From contig NZ_MUXT01000012.1 in assembly GCF_002014965.1 (NCBI RefSeq), positions 5,436 to 32,816 on the forward strand: a stretch of DNA of 27,381 nucleotides, in the 5' to 3' direction. Origin of the DNA: Moraxella canis (GTDB lineage: Bacteria > Pseudomonadota > Gammaproteobacteria > Pseudomonadales > Moraxellaceae). Made by a program: the position numbers and the translations under genes. Under the pieces are notes generated by a model, which was not told the origin of the DNA, did not search any database, and saw only the letters and a program-made list of their open reading frames with translations. Of this stretch, positions 1-8,477 are shown piece after piece (position 1 is the first letter of the stretch; the number at the start of each line of letters is the position of its first letter).

Positions 1-560
1 TTGGTAAGGGGTTGATTTTAATAATAAAATATATTGGCAGACTGCCAGAGGATGCCGTCATCAGATTTATTTTTACTTTGTGCCAGATCTGTTGATCACA
101 TCTCTAAACCCTACCGCGGTCAATGTACATAAGATCATTTTTGGCAATATCTTGGGCATCGCTGACACAGATATGTGGCAGGTGACTATTATTATGATCG
201 TGACTTTGATTTTTTGGTGGTTTTTTGATGAAATTCAAGCCAAGGCGGTGGGCTTATCGACCAAATATTATAAATTGCTCTTTTTTAGCCTGCTAAGTGC
301 GTGCGTGGTCTCTGCCTTGCAGACAGTCGGTGCAATTTTGGTCATTGCCATGGTCATCACACCTGGGGCGACTGCTTATCAGCTTACTGATAAATTTCGT
401 GCGCTGATTTTGATCGCTGGCGCAATTGGTGTTATAACCAGTGGATTTGGGGTGTATTTGAGTTATTTTTTTGGATGGTGCCACTGAAGGTATTATTGTA
501 TGTGTGCAGACACTGCTATTTATCATCGCCTTTTTATTTTCGCCAAAGTACGGCAGATTC
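1..560 (+). pseudogene. Metal ABC transporter permease (YfeC/AfeC/SitC type), 3' part, frameshifted
   Basis: This is the C-terminal two thirds of a manganese/iron/zinc ABC permease, an inner-membrane channel subunit. Three reading-frame segments together make the family sequence. Frame 3 near 3-76 gives an EDAVI-type loop. Frame 2 from about 77 to 470 gives SLNPTAVNVHKIIFGNILGI and then LQTVGAILVIAMVITPGATAY. From 471 the shifted frame gives LDGATEGIIVCVQTLLF and FSPKYG, the usual end of this permease. The first shift lies near 74-82, apparently a small deletion. The second falls in a run of seven T at 466-472; six T would restore the frame. The gene start lies outside the window, and the exact end is blurred by the insertion element that follows. 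The YfeC rather than YfeD assignment rests on remembered family motifs. With two frame breaks it is unlikely to make a full protein. Confidence 0.75.
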
Positions 561-700
561 AGACAAAAACAATCTCGGTCATTCAGCTCATCGGTTCGCC
601 AAATTATGTCAAATTCTGTTTTGTGGTGGTTCACCGAACCGTTAAAACTTCTATTGTAACTCATGATACTTAGCATTACTTTGGAAGTCTCTTTGCACCT
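560..700 (-). ncRNA. Candidate TnpB guide RNA (omegaRNA/reRNA) at the right end of the IS607 element
   Basis: TnpB nucleases of IS200/IS605 and IS607 elements use an RNA made from the tnpB 3' end and the adjoining element end. Here that region contains a long-range pairing between CGGTTCG (592-598) and CGAACCG (635-641). The short self-complementary stretch GGTTCACC lies inside it. The position just past the tnpB stop and the pairing potential support the call. The limits and the guide start are not determined. Confidence 0.35.
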
Positions 701-2105
701 CGTTAAAGGTTACTACCTGCATTGCTGCTACAGTAGCACAATAGCGTGACGGTAATTCACGAATTGGCGGTTTTGATTTAACGCATCTTAAGATGCTTGA
801 TAGTGGTAAGCTTGGCTTTTTCTTTTGCCGTGTGGCAATCTCAAGACTGGCTAGATAATCCCTGTCTTGGGTGCCGATACTGGATTTTTGCTGTCGCTTA
901 CTATTGGCTTTAATTCCTTGCTTGGTAAATGGATCGGTTCGTGAGGTGTTTTTAGCACTCACTTTGACCACAGATACACCACACAGCTCAGCTTTTTCTT
1001 CAATCGCTTGTTGAGTCTTGGCGAAATTCCATGTGGTATGTTCTTTATCTCGAATCCAGCTTAATTGCTCAAGCTTAACGACATCAGTGTTATTGTGGAC
1101 TGCGTGAGCCAAGACATCACGACCAACCAAACGGGCTAAATGAGCCTTTTGGTTGGATATTTTGTGTCTAACTGCTGTGTATTGCTCGTCCAAGGTTTGA
1201 TATTTGTCTAATAGCTTTTCACAGTTATTGTTGACTAGAAGTTTGGCGATATGTGATTTCTTTTGAAATAAGGCGTCTTTATGTACTTGTAATCGCTGTA
1301 TCTTTTGATTGACACGGTTCGCCTCATTACTACAATACAGCTCGTTACTATGACTGGCATCGGCAAAGCGTACAGCCCCACTAAAAGGCTTAACCAACCC
1401 CAAATCTACCCCGATACAAATGCCTGTTTCAACAAGAGGGATGGTTTTCTTGACGGTAAATCTGACTAATAATGTGTCATCTTTTAAGTAAAAACAAGGT
1501 CTTGTTACCCCTTCAGGTATAAAGGCGACATGACTCGGCATGCCAACATCCATAGACAACCATTCACCATTCACCTGAAACTTAGAATGAATAACGCCAT
1601 TTTCAAAGCCGACTACGGAGATTTGCTTATCTTCGGTGGTGTAATCCAGTTGCGCCAGCTCAACTTCCTGCACGGGCATTGCTTTGGCTTTACAAATGTT
1701 CTTGACGGTGGCGTTGGTTGGATATAAATTGTGGTCACATAGTGCATCTCTGAGGTCTTGGCTAAATTCATAATTGTATTTTGCACAGATTTCAGCAATT
1801 TGCTGTCTTTGTTTTAAACTCAGTAGGTTTCTTCGGACTTGCTCGATGATAATGCGATAATATTTGGCTTTATTACCGTACACATTTGTCCAAGTTGGTT
1901 GTGGTCGGATTTTTAAGAAGTCATTTCTGAAATGACCACCTGAGCGGATGCGTGTTTGTAGTAATTTATTAACCAGTTCTTTATCAGATAGAATACATTG
2001 TATCTCTTTAGACAACGACAAAATGAGTGCTGTGATTTTATTGACAGCACCTTCATCAAGGTAATCACTGGCTACAAAATTATAGCCACGCATCACGGTT
2101 GTCAT
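651..2105 (-). CDS. tnpB: IS607-type TnpB, RNA-guided nuclease (Cas12-like ancestor)
   Basis: This 484-residue protein has the RuvC-like triad of TnpB: D234 in IGVDLG, E346 in VVKLEQLSW and D416 in DRDYLASLEIA. TnpB proteins are RNA-guided DNA endonucleases that help the element persist at donor sites. The start overlaps the tnpA stop (ATGA), so translation is probably coupled. The segment between RuvC-II and RuvC-III, where most TnpB proteins carry a CxxC...CxxC zinc finger, has no cysteine pair here: it runs TSRTDP, then lysine- and glutamine-rich residues to DRDY. A C-terminal tail of about 60 residues follows the RuvC-III motif. The catalytic acids are present, so activity is possible, but the missing zinc finger is odd. 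Confidence 0.88.
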   Translation of the reverse strand: MTTVMRGYNFVASDYLDEGAVNKITALILSLSKEIQCILSDKELVNKLLQTRIRSGGHFRNDFLKIRPQPTWTNVYGNKAKYYRIIIEQVRRNLLSLKQRQQIAEICAKYNYEFSQDLRDALCDHNLYPTNATVKNICKAKAMPVQEVELAQLDYTTEDKQISVVGFENGVIHSKFQVNGEWLSMDVGMPSHVAFIPEGVTRPCFYLKDDTLLVRFTVKKTIPLVETGICIGVDLGLVKPFSGAVRFADASHSNELYCSNEANRVNQKIQRLQVHKDALFQKKSHIAKLLVNNNCEKLLDKYQTLDEQYTAVRHKISNQKAHLARLVGRDVLAHAVHNNTDVVKLEQLSWIRDKEHTTWNFAKTQQAIEEKAELCGVSVVKVSAKNTSRTDPFTKQGIKANSKRQQKSSIGTQDRDYLASLEIATRQKKKPSLPLSSILRCVKSKPPIRELPSRYCATVAAMQVVTFNEVQRDFQSNAKYHELQ

Positions 2106-2716
2106 TCAGCATCTACTCTGTTTTTGGCTTTTTCAAGCAAGGCTAGTTTGGCTTGTCTAGATTTCATTTGAGAAAACCGACCTGAGAAACTGGCGATGAT
2201 GGTCATAAAATCATCCATCATTTCATCTTGGAGTAATTTTTCATCGACCTGAGCAAGTTCATGCACCTGTACCCCATGTTGAGAGAACACGCGGTTAAGA
2301 TATTTAATGCCAAATCGAGCCAGTCTGTCTTGGCGAACAACGGCTATATCAGTGACTTTGTTTTCAAATACCAAATCCAGTAGTTGATTTAATCCTTTAC
2401 GGTTTTCATTCATGCCACTGGCGCTATCTTGAATTTTAAAGTCAGGTTTCCCGTAAGCCTCTTCAAGCTTTTCAAATTGACTATTGATCATAGACTGATT
2501 ACCAGAACTTGAGCGGACATAATGAACCCATACGCTCGTCCTATTGGACGGTAAATCTTTGACCCCAACAATGGCATCAACATCTTCTTTGGTAAAGAAT
2601 AATTGACCACTAGGGGATAGGTGGTGCGGTATTTTATTTTGGCGGACGTACTTGCGAATGGTTTGACTGGTCACGCCAAGCAAACGCGCAAGTTCAGAGA
2701 TTCTAATGCTTGACAT
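2102..2716 (-). CDS. tnpA: IS607-type TnpA, MerR-like serine recombinase
   Basis: This 204-residue transposase begins with a MerR-like helix-turn-helix (roughly residues 5-45; SELARLLGVTSQTIRKYVR). A serine-recombinase catalytic domain follows. The motif YVRSSSGNQ at 66-74 corresponds to the family YARVSS.DQ, placing the nucleophile at about S70. RQDRLARFG matches the conserved DRL.RFG segment. It would cut and rejoin the element through a circular intermediate without target duplication. It is intact in length and co-transcribed with tnpB. No strong ribosome-binding site is seen before the start. Confidence 0.9.
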   Translation of the reverse strand: MSSIRISELARLLGVTSQTIRKYVRQNKIPHHLSPSGQLFFTKEDVDAIVGVKDLPSNRTSVWVHYVRSSSGNQSMINSQFEKLEEAYGKPDFKIQDSASGMNENRKGLNQLLDLVFENKVTDIAVVRQDRLARFGIKYLNRVFSQHGVQVHELAQVDEKLLQDEMMDDFMTIIASFSGRFSQMKSRQAKLALLEKAKNRVDAE

Positions 2717-2761
2717 TGGCAGTATTCAAAGTAGCGGTTTATATAGCAAAGTATCACAGAT

Positions 2762-2944
2762 TTGGTTTGCTGTTGTCAACCATTTAGCCACACCTTTATG
2801 CAACATGCGCTAATCTCTGCGGTGGCGGTGGTCTGTGCAATTTTATCTTGCTATATCGTCCTAAAAGGCTGGTCTTTGACGGGGGATGCCATCTCTCATG
2901 CGGTATTTCCTGGGGTGGTTTTGGCATTTTGGTTGGGTGTGCCG
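2762..2944 (+). pseudogene. Metal ABC transporter permease (YfeD/AfeD/SitD type), 5' stub
   Basis: About 60 codons match the N-terminus of the second permease of Yfe/Sit/Afe systems: PFSHTFMQHALISAV, CYIVLKGWSLTGDA, then ISHAVFPGVVLAFWLGVP. Similarity stops at LGVP (2942-2944), where the sequence becomes the antisense of an FKBP gene. The 5' end is not clean: an in-frame stop lies at 2744-2746 and the element's left end abuts the gene, so the native start is probably lost. With the YfeC-like remnant at 1-560 this restores the normal C-then-D gene order, with the IS element between. It is non-functional. Confidence 0.8.
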
Positions 2945-3093
2945 ATGACACACTCAAACGGCGCGCCACGACTGTGTGAGCTATCAACTGTGCCATCCGC
3001 CAAAGTGCCGATATAATGGGCGGTAATTAACGCCCCACGCTCGGCGGATTTACCTGTGCCTGTGATGATGTCGGTGATGTGAAAATCAGTCAT
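2938..3093 (-). pseudogene. FKBP-type peptidyl-prolyl cis-trans isomerase, 5' part only
   Basis: Reading from an ATG at 3093, MTDFHITDIITGTGKSAERG, then HYIGTLADGT, DSSHSRGAPFE and VIGT match the first ~52 residues of small FKBP prolyl isomerases (about 110 residues). The remaining half, which would complete the binding pocket, is missing. After VIGT the frame runs into antisense permease sequence and stops shortly after. The start overlaps the end of the acetyltransferase gene by 8 nt, so the gene was the last member of the minus-strand run. A truncated unstable product could still be made. Loss of function is inferred from the missing half. Confidence 0.8.
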
Positions 3094-3682
3094 GGTGAAG
3101 CCTTGATAGTAGGTTGGGTTTAGCGTCTTGCCATTCATTAGCAGTCATACTGTACATGACGGTGTCAGAAATTTTGCCATCTTTATAAATGCGATGACCA
3201 CGGATGATGCCGTCTTTTTTGGCACCCAGTCGTTCTATGGCGGTTTGTGAGCGGACATTGTCCAAACTGGCACGCAAACCTACCGTACGATAGCCGAGCT
3301 GTTCGAAAGCGTATTGTAATAATAAAAATTTGCACGTGGTATTGATGTGCGTGCGCCAAACGCTTTGGGCGTACCATGTATAGCCGATTTCAAGGCGCAG
3401 GCAAGCAGGCAAAATATCATGAAAACTGGTCGTGCCAATCGCTTTGCCTATGCGCTCATCAATGACAGCAAAGGCGATACGGTCAGCGGTATTTAGCCCA
3501 AGCATGATATAGTCTGCCATCTTATCAGGGCTTGGCACATTGGCGTAGTTTAGTGTCCAAAGTGCGCCGTCTTGGCATGCCTGCACAAGGTCGTCATGGT
3601 GGCCAAGGTTGAGTGGCTCAATGCGTACACCTGTTAAAGACAGCACAAAATCATCAGGTAGGGTCAGGGTTTTGGGGGGCAT
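3086..3682 (-). CDS. GNAT-family N-acetyltransferase (RimJ/RimL-like)
   Basis: This 198-residue protein has the layout of the RimJ/RimL group of acetyl-CoA-dependent acetyltransferases. It shows RIEPLNLGHHDDLVQAC near the start, IGKAIGTTSFHDI, LEIGYTWY, a helix with LLLQYAFEQLGYRTV, and VRSQTAIERLGAKKDGIIRGH. Members modify protein N-termini or small molecules; the substrate cannot be told here. A good ribosome-binding site (AAGGAG, 5-nt spacer) precedes the ATG at 3682. The start lies inside the 3' end of the DUF1653 gene (19-nt overlap) and the stop overlaps the FKBP start, indicating one translationally coupled operon. Confidence 0.85.
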   Translation of the reverse strand: MPPKTLTLPDDFVLSLTGVRIEPLNLGHHDDLVQACQDGALWTLNYANVPSPDKMADYIMLGLNTADRIAFAVIDERIGKAIGTTSFHDILPACLRLEIGYTWYAQSVWRTHINTTCKFLLLQYAFEQLGYRTVGLRASLDNVRSQTAIERLGAKKDGIIRGHRIYKDGKISDTVMYSMTANEWQDAKPNLLSRLHHD

Positions 3683-3900
3683 GATAGCTCCTTAATGCGT
3701 GTAAATCTTGGGGTGGCAACACCGCCCACTTGCACCATCTCACAAAACATCGCCACAGGTCGCACCCACACGCCATACTCGCCATACAAGGCGCGATAAA
3801 CCACTAACTTTTCGGTGGTCTCTGAATGGGTGGCAACATCTAATACCTGATAAAGATTGCCTTTATAATGGCGATAAATGCCTGTGGTTATTTTATTCAT
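3664..3900 (-). CDS. DUF1653 domain protein
   Basis: This small 78-residue protein shows the DUF1653 pattern: GIYRHYKGNLYQVLDVATHSET, then VVYRALYGEYGVWVRP and a phenylalanine-containing end (MFCEMV). The family is widespread, cytoplasmic and of unknown function. ATG at 3900 is preferred to the TTG one codon earlier. A GAGGG lies close upstream. It begins 7 nt after the YczE-like gene stops and overlaps the acetyltransferase start, so it is an internal member of the tyrS-led minus-strand run. Confidence 0.8.
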   Translation of the reverse strand: MNKITTGIYRHYKGNLYQVLDVATHSETTEKLVVYRALYGEYGVWVRPVAMFCEMVQVGGVATPRFTRIKELSCPPKP

Positions 3901-3907
3901 CAAGCCC

Positions 3908-4561
3908 TCACTTAATCATGGATGTTTGTGGATAAATCTTAAACAGCACATCCAGCGACACCTGCACCACCCACCCCACCCCAAAGGCAAACAGCAGTGT
4001 CGCCAAGCCCACCACGCCACCAAGCAGCCAGCCTATCAGGCACACTGTACCTTCCAAAAAAGTGCGAATCACACCCACTTTCAGACCTGTCAGCTGCGTC
4101 AAGCCCACCATCAAGCCATCTCGCGGACCTGCGCCCATGTGCGATGTCAAATAAAGGCTAGACGCAATACCAACGATGACCACGCCCAGTACAGCCAGTA
4201 GGATTTGCCACACCAAATCATCCACCACAGGCAGCCAAACATCAAACAGCCCCAAACTTAGGGCGATGATACAGATATTTAACACCGTTCCCAAGCCAAA
4301 TCTTTGTTTAAGCGGTAACCACAGTGCCAACACGCCACAACTGATGATAAAGGTAAAAATCCCAATATTTAAGCCTGTCTGCACAGCAAGTCCCTGAGCA
4401 AATACTGTCCAAGGGGATGAGCCCAGTTGTGATTTGAGTAGCAAGGCTTCGCCAAACCCAAACAGACTGAGCGACGCACACAGCATGGCAAGGGGTTTGG
4501 CTTTGAGCGTCCAATAGGATGTGTTGCTCCATGGGGTGTTGGGTAAAACGCGTTTTTTCAT
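3908..4561 (-). CDS. YczE/YitT-like integral membrane protein
   Basis: This 217-residue protein has about five hydrophobic segments and the YczE-type features GFGEALLLKSQLGSSPWTVFAQG, HMGAGPRDGLMVGL and VGVIRTFLEG. The family is of unknown transport role in the inner membrane. The start at 4561 is chosen because AAAGGAG sits 7 nt upstream. A longer frame reaching 4657 would overlap the tyrS 3' end and lacks such a site. It lies 67 nt downstream of tyrS and 7 nt upstream of the DUF1653 gene, so it probably shares the tyrS transcript. Confidence 0.75.
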   Translation of the reverse strand: MKKRVLPNTPWSNTSYWTLKAKPLAMLCASLSLFGFGEALLLKSQLGSSPWTVFAQGLAVQTGLNIGIFTFIISCGVLALWLPLKQRFGLGTVLNICIIALSLGLFDVWLPVVDDLVWQILLAVLGVVIVGIASSLYLTSHMGAGPRDGLMVGLTQLTGLKVGVIRTFLEGTVCLIGWLLGGVVGLATLLFAFGVGWVVQVSLDVLFKIYPQTSMIK

Positions 4562-4628
4562 TAGGCTGCTCCTTTGACCGATAAAGCAGATTTTACAAAA
4601 AAAACGGTTTTTCAATATTCCACTGTGT

Positions 4629-5843
4629 TTAGGCTGATTGCACCGAAACTTTGGCATACGCCTTTTTGCCTGCTTGAATCACCACCGTTTGACCTGCTTC
4701 TAAGGCAAAGCTTGCGTCCACCACTTGTCCGTCCACTTTGACCGCCCCACGAGACAGCATGTCTTTGGCCTGAGCAGAATTTTTGGCAAGGCCAGCTTGG
4801 TTCAAGATTTGGGTGATGAACAATTTATCCTGACCATTCAAAGACAAGCTCACTTCGGGCAAATCCACAGGCAGCTCACCATCCGCCAAGCGATTGCCTG
4901 CTGACTTATGGGCGTTGTCGGCAGCGTCTTTGTCATGGAAACGCTCAATGAGTTCTAGGGCTAAGATGCGCTTAATCTCTTGGGGATTGCGCCCATTTGC
5001 CATGTCATCAAGCAAGGCGTTGACTTCGCTCATCGGCTTAAAGCTAAGTAGCTCAAAGTAGCGAGCAATCAGCGTGTCGGGCATGGATAGGATTTTTTGG
5101 TACATCACGCCAGCGGGGTCATTGATGCCGATGTAGTTGCCCAGCGATTTGCTCATTTTTTGTACGCCGTCCAAGCCTTCCAAAATCGGCATGGTAATGC
5201 ACACTTGCGGCTCTTTGCCATAGCGACCTTGCAGCGTACGCCCCATCAGCAGGTTAAAGGTTTGGTCATTACCACCAAGCTCCACATCGGCATCTAGTGC
5301 GATGCTGTCGTAGCCTTGTACCAGCGGATACAAAAACTCATGAATGGCAATCGGCGTTTGGCTGTCATATCGCTTGGCAAAGTCATCACGCTCTAACATT
5401 CTAGACACAGTAACTTGGCTTGCCAACTGTATCATGTCGCCTGCACTCATCTTAGAAAACCACTCTGAGTTAAAGACGATTTTGGTTTTGTCTTTATCCA
5501 AAATCTTAAAGACTTGCTCGGCATAGGTTTGGGCGTTGGCTTTGACATCTGCTTCGGTGAGTGGCGGACGGGTGGCGTTTTTGCCAGACGGGTCGCCGAT
5601 GCGGGCGGTGTAGTCGCCAATCAAAAACAGCACTTCATGCCCCAAGTCCTGAAAATGACGCAGTTTGTTGAGCACCACCGTATGCCCAAAATGCAAATCT
5701 GGGGCGGTGGGGTCCATGCCAAGCTTGATGCGTAATGGGCGGTTTTGTTCTAGTTTTTTTACCAAATCTTCTTTGGAATAAATTTCATTCACGCCACGCA
5801 TGATAAGTTCTAGTTGGTCGTCAGTGGGGAGAAAGTCGCTCAT
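4629..5843 (-). CDS. tyrS: Tyrosyl-tRNA synthetase
   Basis: This enzyme charges tRNA-Tyr with tyrosine in the cytoplasm and is essential. The 404-residue protein has the class I signatures: LHFGH (HIGH-type) followed by the catalytic core, [18 protein letters not shown], and [14 protein letters not shown]-terminal S4 RNA-binding region follows ([18 protein letters not shown]). The length fits the shorter TyrRS class. ATG at 5843 is preferred to that at 5849 because AAAGG lies 8 nt before it. It is divergent from anmK, as in several gammaproteobacteria, and heads the minus-strand run toward the acetyltransferase. Confidence 0.96.
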   Translation of the reverse strand: MSDFLPTDDQLELIMRGVNEIYSKEDLVKKLEQNRPLRIKLGMDPTAPDLHFGHTVVLNKLRHFQDLGHEVLFLIGDYTARIGDPSGKNATRPPLTEADVKANAQTYAEQVFKILDKDKTKIVFNSEWFSKMSAGDMIQLASQVTVSRMLERDDFAKRYDSQTPIAIHEFLYPLVQGYDSIALDADVELGGNDQTFNLLMGRTLQGRYGKEPQVCITMPILEGLDGVQKMSKSLGNYIGINDPAGVMYQKILSMPDTLIARYFELLSFKPMSEVNALLDDMANGRNPQEIKRILALELIERFHDKDAADNAHKSAGNRLADGELPVDLPEVSLSLNGQDKLFITQILNQAGLAKNSAQAKDMLSRGAVKVDGQVVDASFALEAGQTVVIQAGKKAYAKVSVQSA

Positions 5844-6006
5844 GGTCATCGCCTTTATTCAAATCATAAACTCAAAAAATCGCCTTGATTATAGCAAAAA
5901 TCGCCAAAAAGTCATCCTGCATCACGCCTTTTATCAAAAATTCGTATCACCAAAGTTAAAAATTTGTTATGCTTAAGTTTTTGTATGATGTAAATGTTGG
6001 CAAATC

Positions 6007-7242
6007 ATGACGGTATCAGCAGACTTTTTAGAAGAAATTTTTGGCGAAAACTTGGACGCCGCGACGATCATAGATGAAGCACCTTATTTTATTGGCATGA
6101 TGAGCGGTACAAGCTTAGATGGCATGGATGCGGTACTGTGTCAGTTTTTTGAGGGCGATGATGGGCGTGTGGTTGAGATGGTTGCCAGTCATAGCCTGCC
6201 CTTTCCTGAGGATTTGCAGCACGCTTTATTATCGTTAACCACGCCCAATGGTGCAGACAAATTCATCCAAACCCATCAGCTTAGCTTTCAAAGTGAACTG
6301 GATGTCTATGGCTGGGCAAGCGTGTATTATGCCACCTTTGCTGCGCAAGTGGTGCTAGAGCTGCTTGAAAAAGCCCAAATCAGTGACGAACAAGTCAGCG
6401 CCATTGGCTGTCATGGGCAGACCGTGCGCCACCGCCCAGAGTGGTCGTTCAGCCTGCAGCTGTTAGACCCCAATGTCTTGGCTGAGCATACTGGCATTGC
6501 TGTGGTCAGTGATTTTCGCCGCCGCGACATGGCGGTCGGCGGACAAGGTGCGCCGCTTGTGCCTGCGTTTCATCAGGCGATGTTTGGCAATGATCAGAGC
6601 ATCAAAGCGGTGCTCAACTTAGGCGGTATCGCGAACATCACCTTACTTGACTACGACGGTCAAGGCACGCCGATAGGCTTTGATACAGGCGTTGCCAATC
6701 TGCTCATGGACGCATGGATCGCACGGCATACAGGCACTACTTATGATAAAGATGGCACATGGGCGGCAGAAGGACAAGTGATTGAGCCGCTGCTTGAGCT
6801 GCTGCTTGATCATCCTTTTTTTGCCAAACCGCCCCCAAAAAGCACAGGTCGCGAGGATTTTCATCTGTCATGGCTAGATGCCATGCTCGGTCAGCTTGGA
6901 CACAGCCACCCAAATTTACGCTACAGCCCTGTCGATGTACAGACCACCTTATGTGAGCTGACCGCCGTCAGCGCCGCCGAGCAGATTGCTCGCTTGGTTG
7001 ATTCAGGTGTGGTACTGGTGTGCGGCGGCGGTGCAAAAAATGCCTATCTGATGGCTCGCCTGCAAGCACATCTGCCCAGTTTGTCGGTCAAGCCAACCAG
7101 TAGCCTCGGCATCGATGTGGCATTGGTTGAGGGGATGGCATTTGCTTGGCTTGCACGCCAAAACATCTTAGGGCGCACAGGCAATATTCCTGCCGTCACT
7201 GGCGCATCCAAAGCGGTCGTGCTTGGTCAAGTGTGTTTTTGA
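6007..7242 (+). CDS. anmK: Anhydro-N-acetylmuramic acid kinase
   Basis: AnmK phosphorylates and opens 1,6-anhydro-N-acetylmuramate released during peptidoglycan turnover, feeding it back to N-acetylmuramate 6-phosphate. The 411-residue protein carries the ATP-binding motif IGMMSGTSLDGMDAV (about residue 28 on), GCHGQTVRH, VSDFRRRDMAVGGQGAPLVP, NLGGIANIT, the catalytic-aspartate segment GFDTGVANLLMDAW, and VCGGGAKNAYLM. About 25 residues precede the kinase core, slightly more than usual. The ATG at 6007 lacks a strong ribosome-binding site, but no other start is better placed. The gene is divergent from tyrS across a 163-bp gap. Confidence 0.95.
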   Translation: MTVSADFLEEIFGENLDAATIIDEAPYFIGMMSGTSLDGMDAVLCQFFEGDDGRVVEMVASHSLPFPEDLQHALLSLTTPNGADKFIQTHQLSFQSELDVYGWASVYYATFAAQVVLELLEKAQISDEQVSAIGCHGQTVRHRPEWSFSLQLLDPNVLAEHTGIAVVSDFRRRDMAVGGQGAPLVPAFHQAMFGNDQSIKAVLNLGGIANITLLDYDGQGTPIGFDTGVANLLMDAWIARHTGTTYDKDGTWAAEGQVIEPLLELLLDHPFFAKPPPKSTGREDFHLSWLDAMLGQLGHSHPNLRYSPVDVQTTLCELTAVSAAEQIARLVDSGVVLVCGGGAKNAYLMARLQAHLPSLSVKPTSSLGIDVALVEGMAFAWLARQNILGRTGNIPAVTGASKAVVLGQVCF

Positions 7243-7356
7243 TTTTTAAGATACAGCCGCCAAAGCCCACGCTATGAGCGGCGTGCGTGCGGTGGTAAAT
7301 GACAGCAAATGGTGCTATGATTTATAGGATCAATCAACGCTGAATAAGGTGCACTT

Positions 7357-8310
7357 ATGGAATTTCGGCAATTGGGGTATTTTTTGCATTTGGCAGGCAC
7401 AGGCAGTGTCAGCCAATCTGCCAAAGTCTTGGGGTTATCACAGCCGTCTTTGAGCCGTCAGATTCAGCAGCTTGAAGAAAACTTGCAAGTTGAATTATTT
7501 GAGCGCCATCATCGTCCGATGGCATTGACTGATGCTGGAGAGTTTTTGTATCGTCATATCAAGCAGCCACTGCATGAGCTTGAGCAAGCCATGGCACTGA
7601 CGCGACGCTTTGGTGATGGTCGCCAAAACCGTCTGATCATCGGCTCGGTGGTGTCTGTATTGTATGGGCTATTACCAGAAGTGATCTCTCAGCTTAGACA
7701 AGACATTGATGGCACGCACCCTGATTTTGATATCAAAGTCATTGAGATGAGCTTTGAGCAGCAGGTCAGCGCCTTAAAATCTGGTGAGATCGATGTGGGC
7801 TTTGGTCGTTTTGTTTGTCATGACCCTTTGATTCATCAGACTTTTTTGCGTCATGAGCCGTTTGTGTTGGCTGTGCCAAAATGGCATTATTTAGCCAAAA
7901 ACGCTGCCGCACCAATCGCCCTATCAGATCTGACCACCGATACACTGATTTTGTATCACAAAACCCCCAACCCCCAAGCCGGCTTGACAGAAACCGATCC
8001 GCTGCTACAACTGTTTGAGCAGACCCAGACGCAGCCTAGAAATCATGTACGCGTGCGTGATATCCAAGTGGCACTCGCCATGGTCGCCGCAAGCGAAGGC
8101 TTTACCATTGTGCCTGATAGCCTAAAAACCGTCCGCACCGACCAAATCAGCTACCTGCCTTTGGCGCATGAGTTTACATCGCCCATGTACATCAACACCT
8201 TGGCGCATAATCCCCTACCCAATCTCGCCACTTTGCACGGTGCTATCCTAAGTGTGTATGAGCGCCATCACATCCAGGTGCCTACCCCTTTGGTGGATGA
8301 GCCAAATTAG
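7357..8310 (+). CDS. LysR-type transcriptional regulator
   Basis: This 317-residue protein has an N-terminal winged helix-turn-helix (MEFRQLGYFLHLAGTGSVSQ, then SAKVLGLSQPSLSRQIQQLE) and a substrate-binding-like effector domain from about residue 90 (LIIGSVVSVLYGLLPEV). AAGGTG lies 5 nt before the ATG. LysR regulators are typically activators that bind near their target promoters. The next gene downstream in the same direction is prpB, 260 bp away across a region with a good promoter, so control of the propionate cluster is plausible. GntR or PrpR regulators are more usual for prp genes, so this link is inference. Confidence 0.88.
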   Translation: MEFRQLGYFLHLAGTGSVSQSAKVLGLSQPSLSRQIQQLEENLQVELFERHHRPMALTDAGEFLYRHIKQPLHELEQAMALTRRFGDGRQNRLIIGSVVSVLYGLLPEVISQLRQDIDGTHPDFDIKVIEMSFEQQVSALKSGEIDVGFGRFVCHDPLIHQTFLRHEPFVLAVPKWHYLAKNAAAPIALSDLTTDTLILYHKTPNPQAGLTETDPLLQLFEQTQTQPRNHVRVRDIQVALAMVAASEGFTIVPDSLKTVRTDQISYLPLAHEFTSPMYINTLAHNPLPNLATLHGAILSVYERHHIQVPTPLVDEPN

Positions 8311-8477
8311 GGCAAATGGGTTATTTGTTGTGTTTTTGTAAATGAAAATGGGCAAAATTATGTGTTTTGTAAATAAGTTTTGGGTTAATTATGTGAAATT
8401 TTAAAATTATTATTTATAATTTGCATAATATAAGAAGGAACCCTTTTAAATTTTACTGAACATTTGTACTGTATTTG

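Larger units (their letters stand above)
560..2760 (-). mobile_element. IS607-family insertion sequence (tnpA + tnpB)
   Basis: A serine-recombinase tnpA and a tnpB lie on the minus strand with a 4-nt ATGA overlap, the hallmark organisation of IS607-family elements. These elements have no terminal inverted repeats and make no target duplication, so the ends given are approximate. They are bounded by the last recognisable permease residues on the left (FSPKYG, near 555) and the first recognisable residues of the second permease on the right (2762). The element thus sits between two adjacent permease genes of what was one metal-transport operon. The recombinase looks intact, so mobility is possible. 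Confidence 0.8.

Noticed and set aside
293..676. Antisense open frame over the permease remnant
   Set aside because: It is the complement of a recognisable permease; no protein family features and no start signal.
3878..4201. Plus-strand open frame rich in His and Gln
   Set aside because: It is the complement of the YczE-like membrane protein gene; the odd composition reflects antisense hydrophobic codons.
5850..6006. Promoter pair between tyrS and anmK, and a T-box-like leader for tyrS
   Set aside because: AT-rich hexamers such as TATGAT occur, but none has a well-spaced partner, and no T-box structure is visible.
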